From positions 314,001 to 378,000 of the forward strand of contig CAUYUJ010019082.1 in assembly GCA_963575745.1 (NCBI GenBank): a DNA stretch of 64,000 bases, read 5' to 3'. The notes under the pieces are model-generated. The model did not search any database and was not told the DNA's origin. It worked only from the letters and a program-made list of their open reading frames with translations. Source of the DNA: Prorocentrum cordatum. Lineage: Eukaryota; Sar; Dinophyceae; Prorocentrales; Prorocentraceae. Below, piece by piece: positions 59,164-64,000 of the stretch (positions within the stretch are counted from its first letter, which is position 1; every line of letters starts with the position of its first letter). A program made the translations under genes and the position numbers.

Positions 59164-59470
59164 TCCCTACCTAGGCTCTGCCTAGAAGGGTTCTTACTCT
59201 CTTTGCTTAAAGGGGCCGGGCAGTGGAAAGCGCCCCGGGCGGTTCCCCCAGTCCCCTGGGAGCGGTTCCCCCAGTCCCCTGGGAGCTTTAGCTTTAGCTT
59301 AGCTTTAGCTTAGTTTTAGCTTAGCTTTAGTTTAGTTTTAGCTTAGCTTTAGCTTAGCTTTAGCTTAGCTTCCGCTTAGCTTCAGCTTAGCTTCAGCTTA
59401 GCTTTACTGTTACTACTATTGCTGCTTTCCTATGGGCTCCAACTCCTAGGTAGGGTCGCACTGGGATAAT
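59164..59470 (+). mobile_element. bounded-array element E7 (short 11-bp core)
   Basis: The smallest complete copy, about 306 bases: left end, GC-rich segment with the duplicated word AGTCCCCTGGGAGC, roughly 11 units of TTTAGCTTAGC, ACTGTTACTACTATTGC, and right end 59420-59470. Confidence 0.9.
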
Positions 59471-59509
59471 AATAATAAGTATCCCAGTGCGACCCTACCT
59501 AGGAGTTGG
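59439..59509. other. 30-bp perfect inverted repeat where two right ends meet
   Basis: The right ends of E7 (plus) and E8 (minus) face each other across 11 bases (ATAATAATAAG). The arms 59439-59468 and 59480-59509 are exact complements. Confidence 0.95.
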
Positions 59510-60350
59510 ATCATTTAGGAAAGCAACAACTACATCTATGCTATGCTATGCTATGCTATGCTAGGGTACGCTCGGCTGCGCTGTGTTATGCTAGGCTATG
59601 CTATGCTATGATATGCTGCGCTATGCTATGCTATACCATGCTATGCCATGCTGCGCTATGCTATGCTATGATATGCTATGCTGCGCTGTGCTATGCTATG
59701 ATATGTTATGATATGATGCGCTATGCTATGCTATGATATGCTATGCTATGCTATGATATGCTATGTTGCGCTATGCTATGCCATAATATGCTGTGCTGTG
59801 CTGTGCTGTGCTATGATATGCTGCGCTATGCTATGTTAAGCAATGCTATGATATGGTATGCTATGCTGCGCTATGCTATGCTATGATATGATATGGTGTG
59901 CTGAGCTATGATATGACATGCTATGCTATGTTTGGCTATGCTATGCTATGTTATGCTGTACTAATGCTGCGCTGTTCTATGCTGCACTGTGATAAACTAA
60001 GGTAGGCTAAGCTATGCTATGCTAAGCTAAGTTAAGCTAAGCTAGGCTAGGCACAGGTAAGCCCAGCAGAGCTAAGTTAAGCTAAGCTAAACTAAGCTAA
60101 GCTAAGCTAGGCTAGGCAAAGCTAAGCTAAGCTAGGCTAGGCAAAGCTAAGCTAAACTAAGCTAAGATGAGATAAGCTAAGCTAAGCTAAGCTAAGGTAA
60201 GCTAAGGTAAGCTAAGCTAGGGGAACCCAAGGGGCGCAACTGGGGGAACCGCGGGGCGGGGACTGGGGGAACCGCCCGGGGCGCTTTCCACTGCCCGGCC
60301 CCTTTAAGCTAGAGAGTAAGAACCCTTCTAGGCAGAGCCTAGGTAGGGAA
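59480..60350 (-). mobile_element. bounded-array element E8 (CATAG and TTAGC core)
   Basis: A reverse copy: right end at 59480-59530, a CTATG array (59535-59985), a GCTAA array (60000-60215), and the GC-rich segment and left end (60219-60350). Both flanks carry AT-rich words (AATAATAAG on one side, AATAATAGG on the other), a possible short target duplication. Confidence 0.85.
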
Positions 60351-61205
60351 TAATAGGAAGAAGAGAACGAAGAAGAACAAGAAGGAGGGAGGGACGGAAG
60401 AAGAGGGATGAGCTTCATTGCCCATCGAGGAAAAGATCAAGGGGAGAGAGAGAGAGAGGGAAGACTGGGGGGGGGGGACATCCGAAGAGACCTCTTTGTT
60501 CCCTGGCAGGGTGGCGCCATCCCTGCCAGGGCCCACCGACAGGGCACCCCTTACCGCACGGTCCGTCAGGGCTTGGCGGCCGAGCGCCTACGCCTCTTCT
60601 CGGGAGCGGAGACCAAACGCGAGCAGCACTGATTCCAGAGCTAGACGAAGGGCGACAGCTGGTCTGGAACAAGGGACAACTCTCGGAGCAGCGGCCTCCC
60701 CAAGAGGCCCAGCAAGGACAACCCCAACGTGCCGAGAGAACCGATCCCGGGTCGACACCGACGAGGCCCCCGAGGGCCCGAGAGAGACAAGTGGGTAGGC
60801 CGTCGGATGAAATCCACCACGCAAACGCTTGCGCAGTGAAAGCCGGCCCTCCCTTGATGACACGCTGGCATTTGCAAGCGCCAGTGAGGCCCCGCTGCAT
60901 GGGAGTGCTCGCATAAGGCCGAAGAACCGAGTACCCCGAAATCCAACAAACTCCATCGGAAACATATCTTGCGTTGCATCTCGACGGAATCCTGGGGGTC
61001 TTGTGTGGGTCGTCTTTGAGCGTTTGGGGAGTGTCGCCGCCTGTGGCTCTCGCGAGGCCGTTTGGCCGCCTGGCGTGGGCGTCCAGGAGGCTCGAAAGGC
61101 CGAGGGGAACGCTCTGCATGGGTGCGCAGGAGGCTCGGGGGGGGGGAGCGAAATTCGTTGTGGCGGGGTGTGTGGCCTGTGTGCTCCCCCCCGCCCCTGC
61201 CCCGT
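60351..61205. other. about 850 bases of unique sequence between elements
   Basis: AG-rich at 60356-60475. The rest is mixed, with open frames on both strands (longest 234 codons on the minus strand, 60415-61119) but no recognisable motif. It may be host intergenic DNA or the interior of another element. Confidence 0.4.
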
Positions 61206-61209
61206 TAAA

Positions 61210-61735
61210 TTATCCCAGTGCGACCCTACCTAGGAGTTGGAACCCCTAGGAAAGCAGCATTAGTAGTAACAGTAACGCTAAGCTAAAGCTAAGCTAAAGC
61301 TAAGCTAAAGCTAAGCTAATGCTAAGCCACAGCTAAGCTAAAGTTAAGCTAAAGCTAAGCTAAAGTTAAACTAAAGCTAAGGTAAAGCTAAGCTAAATCT
61401 AAGCTAGAGCTGCGCAACAGCTACGCTAAAGCTAAGCTACAGCTAAGCTAAAGCTAAGCTAAAGCTAAGCTACAGCTAAGCTACAGCTAAGCTACAGCTA
61501 AGCTCAAGCTAAGCTAAAGCTAAGCTAAATCTAAGCTAAACGCTAAGCGAAAAGCTAAGCGAAACGCTTAGCTAAAGCTAAGCTACAGCTAAAGCTAAAG
61601 CTAAAGCTAAAGCTCCCAGGGGACTGGGGGGAACCGCGGGGCGGGGACTGGGGGAACCGCCCGGGGCGCTTTCCACTGCCCGGCCCCTTTAAGCTAGAGA
61701 GTAAGAACCCTTCTAGGCAGAGCCTAGGTAGGGAA
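61210..61735 (-). mobile_element. bounded-array element E9 (11-bp core)
   Basis: A reverse copy: right end 61210-61260, then TAGTAGTAACAGTAA, about 31 units of AAAGCTAAGCT, the GC-rich segment, and left end 61690-61735. The layout equals E6 inverted. Confidence 0.88.
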
Positions 61736-61743
61736 AATACAAA

Positions 61744-61806
61744 TTCGCCGGCCCAAGTTCAAGTTGCCAGGGGCATGTTAAGATCTATGGTAGCAGGTTT
61801 ACAACC
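61744..61806 (+). repeat. degraded ATTCGCCGGCC tail, third copy
   Basis: ATTCGCCGGCCC, TTCAAGTTGCCAGGGGCA and GCAGGTTTACAACC match the tail at 23549-23602 and 38795-38838, with an insertion. No minisatellite accompanies it. Confidence 0.6.
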
Positions 61807-61959
61807 TTCCAGTTCGCGTGCGCGTGGCGGTCCCTGGGGACCCCTCGACGACAAGTGCCCTGAGAGGAGCTGGGCGAACCTCGGGTCAGAGATGGTTTTC
61901 TTCTGGGGTGCGATCTTCCGACCCCCGGAACGCCGTCTTTCGATCCACAGAACGCTTCA

Positions 61960-62520
61960 GGAGCGTGTCAAGGCGGCCCCGAGACGCTCCAAGATGGCCC
62001 GGGACGCCGAAAGATCGTTCCAAGGCGCCCAAGATGGTCTCGAGACGGCCCTCGAGGCCGCCAAGAAGCTCAAAGGGAGCCTTTTGAGGCCCTCCAAGAG
62101 AACCCCAAAAAGCAAAAATCCTCCCAGTTCCTTAGGGAAACGTGCACGTTCTGCATGTACGACTTTCGGAGGTTCACACCGTCCAAGACTGCCCGAGAAG
62201 CCCCCAAGGCCGCCCCAAGACAGCCCAACAGTCCTCCAAGAGGGGCCGGGCCCAAGACGGCGCCACAGGGCCCCAAAATGGCGCAAGGAGGCCCCGAGAC
62301 GCAGGAGGCGCCGAAGACGGCCCAAGACGGCCTCAAGAGAGGGAGCTCGAAATTACATTTCGAGCTTTCCGCCCCGAGCGGCAATTCCAGACCAACGGCC
62401 TGGCCCCAAGAAGCCCCCAAGAGGCTCAAGAAAGCCTCCAAATGCCCCAAAAAGGGCCCCTTCAGCGTCCAAAAGGCCCCCAAATGCTCTCAAGAGACTT
62501 CGAAAACTTCCACCTAGAGG
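61960..62520 (-). repeat. CCCAAGA-type repeat field, reverse orientation
   Basis: The same family as 2990-4130, with the A/T box near 62100-62160 (TAGGGAAACGTGCACGTTCT reads on this strand). No gene is seen from here to 62955; TCC tracts lie at 62870-62935. Confidence 0.65.
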
Positions 62521-62956
62521 CTGCCGGGACGCCTGCCACGAGAAACCACAGGCGTTACATTCACCAGGGAGCCGCGAGATCCTCTCAAGCGACCCCGATT
62601 TGCCGCAGGGCCACGTTGCGACACCCACAATTCGATAACGGTTCCACATCGGTCCCCGGACAGCTTCGAAGGTCCAAACGCACACGAACGCGCAAGCAAA
62701 AGCCAACGGCGCCTCATAATGGGCCAGCGGGATGAGCGACGCAATTACGAATTTAATACGACATGAATCGCTTTATCAATTGATATATTTTTGAATGCAT
62801 GACATGTTGTTTTGTTCCCAACCATCCTGTGGTGTTGGGTCCTCGTTTTGTAGAGACGTCGCCCCGCGTTCTCCTCCTCCTCCTCCTCTTCCTCTTCTCC
62901 TCTCCTCCTCCTTCTCCTCCTCCCTCCTCCCTGCGTTTCACCCACCCAGTACAGCG

Positions 62957-64000
62957 CTTCGTGGCCCCATAAGGGAGCTCCACCGAAGGCGCCAATGGCA
63001 GGGTTCGCATGGCGGCTTCGGGCCATTTCGGCACACCCCTCACGAGGACCGTGGCCCCATAGGAGCTCCACCGACGGCTCCAGTAGCAAAGTTCGCACGG
63101 CGGCCTCGGGCCATTTCGGCACACCCCTCACGAGGATCGTGGCCCCATAGGAGCTCCACCGAAAGCGCCAGTGGTAAAGTTCGCCTGGCGGCCTCGGGCC
63201 ATTTCGGCACACCCATCACGAGGATCGTGGCCCCATAGGAACTCCACCGAAGGCGCCAATGGCAAAGTTCGCGTGGCGGCTTCGGGCCATTTCGGCACAC
63301 CCCTCACAAGGATCGTGGCCCCATAGGAGCTCCACCGAAGGCGCCAGTAGCCTTGTTCGCATGGCGGCCTCGGGCCATGTCGGCACACCCCTCACGAGGG
63401 TCGTGGCCCCATATGAGCTCCACCGAAGGCGCCAATAGCAAAGTTCGCGTGGCGGCTTCGGGCCATTTCGGCACACCCCTCACGAGGATCGTGGCCCCAT
63501 AGGAGCTCCACCGAAAGCGCCAATGGCAAAGTTCGCATGGCGGCCTCGGGCCATTTCGGCACACCCATCACGAGGATCGTGGCCCCATTGGAGCTCCACC
63601 GAAGGCGCCAGTGGCAAAGTTTGCACGGCGGCTTCGGGATATTTCGGCGCACCCCTCACGAGGATCGTGGCCCCATAGGAGCTCCGCCGAAGGCGCCAAT
63701 GGCAAAGTTCGCATGGTGGCCTCGGGCCATGTCGGCACACCCCTCACGAGGATCGTGGCTCCATATGAGCTCCACCGAAGGCGCCTGCAACAAAGTTCGC
63801 ATGGCGGCCTCGGGCTATTTCGGCACACCCCTCACGAGGATCGTGGCCCCATATGAGCTCCACCGAAGGCGCCAGTGGCAAAGTTTGAACGGCGGCCTCG
63901 GGCCATTTCGGCACACCCCTCACGAGGATCGTGGCCCCGTGGGATCTCCACCGAAGGCGCCAGTAGCAAAGCTCGCATGGCGGCCTCGGGCCATTCCGGC
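62957..64000. repeat. 88-bp satellite, about 12 copies, continues past the window
   Basis: The marker GTGGCCCCAT repeats every 88 bases (the first unit is 90). Units contain GAGCTCCACCGAAGGCGCCA, TTCGCATGGCGGCCTCGGGC and CATTTCGGCACACCCCTCAC. Copies differ by a few percent. The regular 86-codon minus-strand frames it produces shift phase with every unit and are not genes. Confidence 0.97.

Noticed and set aside
60415-61119. 234-codon minus-strand frame
   Set aside because: The opposite strand is also open for much of the span, composition is Pro/Ser/Cys-rich with no motif, and the 3' part lies over AG-rich simple sequence.
62265-62285. Spliced-leader-like CCAAAATGGC on the minus strand
   Set aside because: Only about 10 bases match, and the surrounding CCCAAGATGG repeat produces this word by small changes. 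AAGGCTCAAG at 1349 was rejected for the same reason.
63040-63828. Series of 86-codon minus-strand frames
   Set aside because: One per 88-bp satellite unit, each in a different phase; an artefact of the period.
1-64000. tRNA, rRNA, 5S or snRNA genes
   Set aside because: I saw no cloverleaf, box A/B pair, or conserved rRNA or snRNA word while reading. A covariance-model scan would be decisive.

Overview
This window looks like nuclear DNA of a dinoflagellate. There are degraded copies of the dinoflagellate spliced leader at two loci, each on the coding strand just upstream of a gene. The tyrosine-recombinase retroelements carry methyltransferase-like domains, a combination reported from dinoflagellates. 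There is an RCC1-like repeat gene, a large load of simple repeats, and no prokaryotic gene or operon signature. Species cannot be decided from the sequence. One 100-base N run (22526-22625) marks an assembly gap.

Layout. 1-5.6 kb: coding remnants, short duplicated blocks, a CCCAAGA-type repeat field and a Cys-rich ORF. 5.6-12.0 kb (minus strand): a decayed DIRS-like element A (gag-like, reverse transcriptase, RNase H, tyrosine recombinase) followed by a methyltransferase-like fragment. 12.0-15.9 kb: CATA microsatellite and a CTTGGGG-type repeat field. 15.9-19.4 kb (minus): a decayed LINE with AP endonuclease and reverse transcriptase. 19.9-22.5 kb (minus): element B, a methyltransferase-like domain plus recombinase with duplicated 3' terminal sequence, cut by the gap. 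22.6-38.9 kb: a roughly 12-kb element C (minus), flanked in direct orientation by about 1-kb composite minisatellites. 38.9-47.8 kb: satellites, microsatellites and a modular repeat family. 47.8-52.4 kb: decayed coding DNA including another reverse transcriptase. 52.4-61.7 kb: a retroposed gene, an RCC1-like gene and a family of elements with conserved ends and variable pentamer or 11-mer cores. 61.7-64 kb: more repeat field and an 88-bp satellite.

Element C is the richest unit. In transcription order it encodes a protein with a signal-peptide-like start and membrane segments, an RS-rich protein, a CCCH zinc-knuckle gag-like protein, a GTPC methyltransferase-like domain, a reverse transcriptase, an RNase H-like region, a second C5-methyltransferase-like domain and a complete tyrosine recombinase. 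All coding elements show small frame changes, so they are decaying, or the assembly has indel errors, or both.

The most unusual structure is the 52-62 kb family. Nine left ends and seven right ends, in both orientations, enclose arrays whose repeat unit differs from copy to copy.
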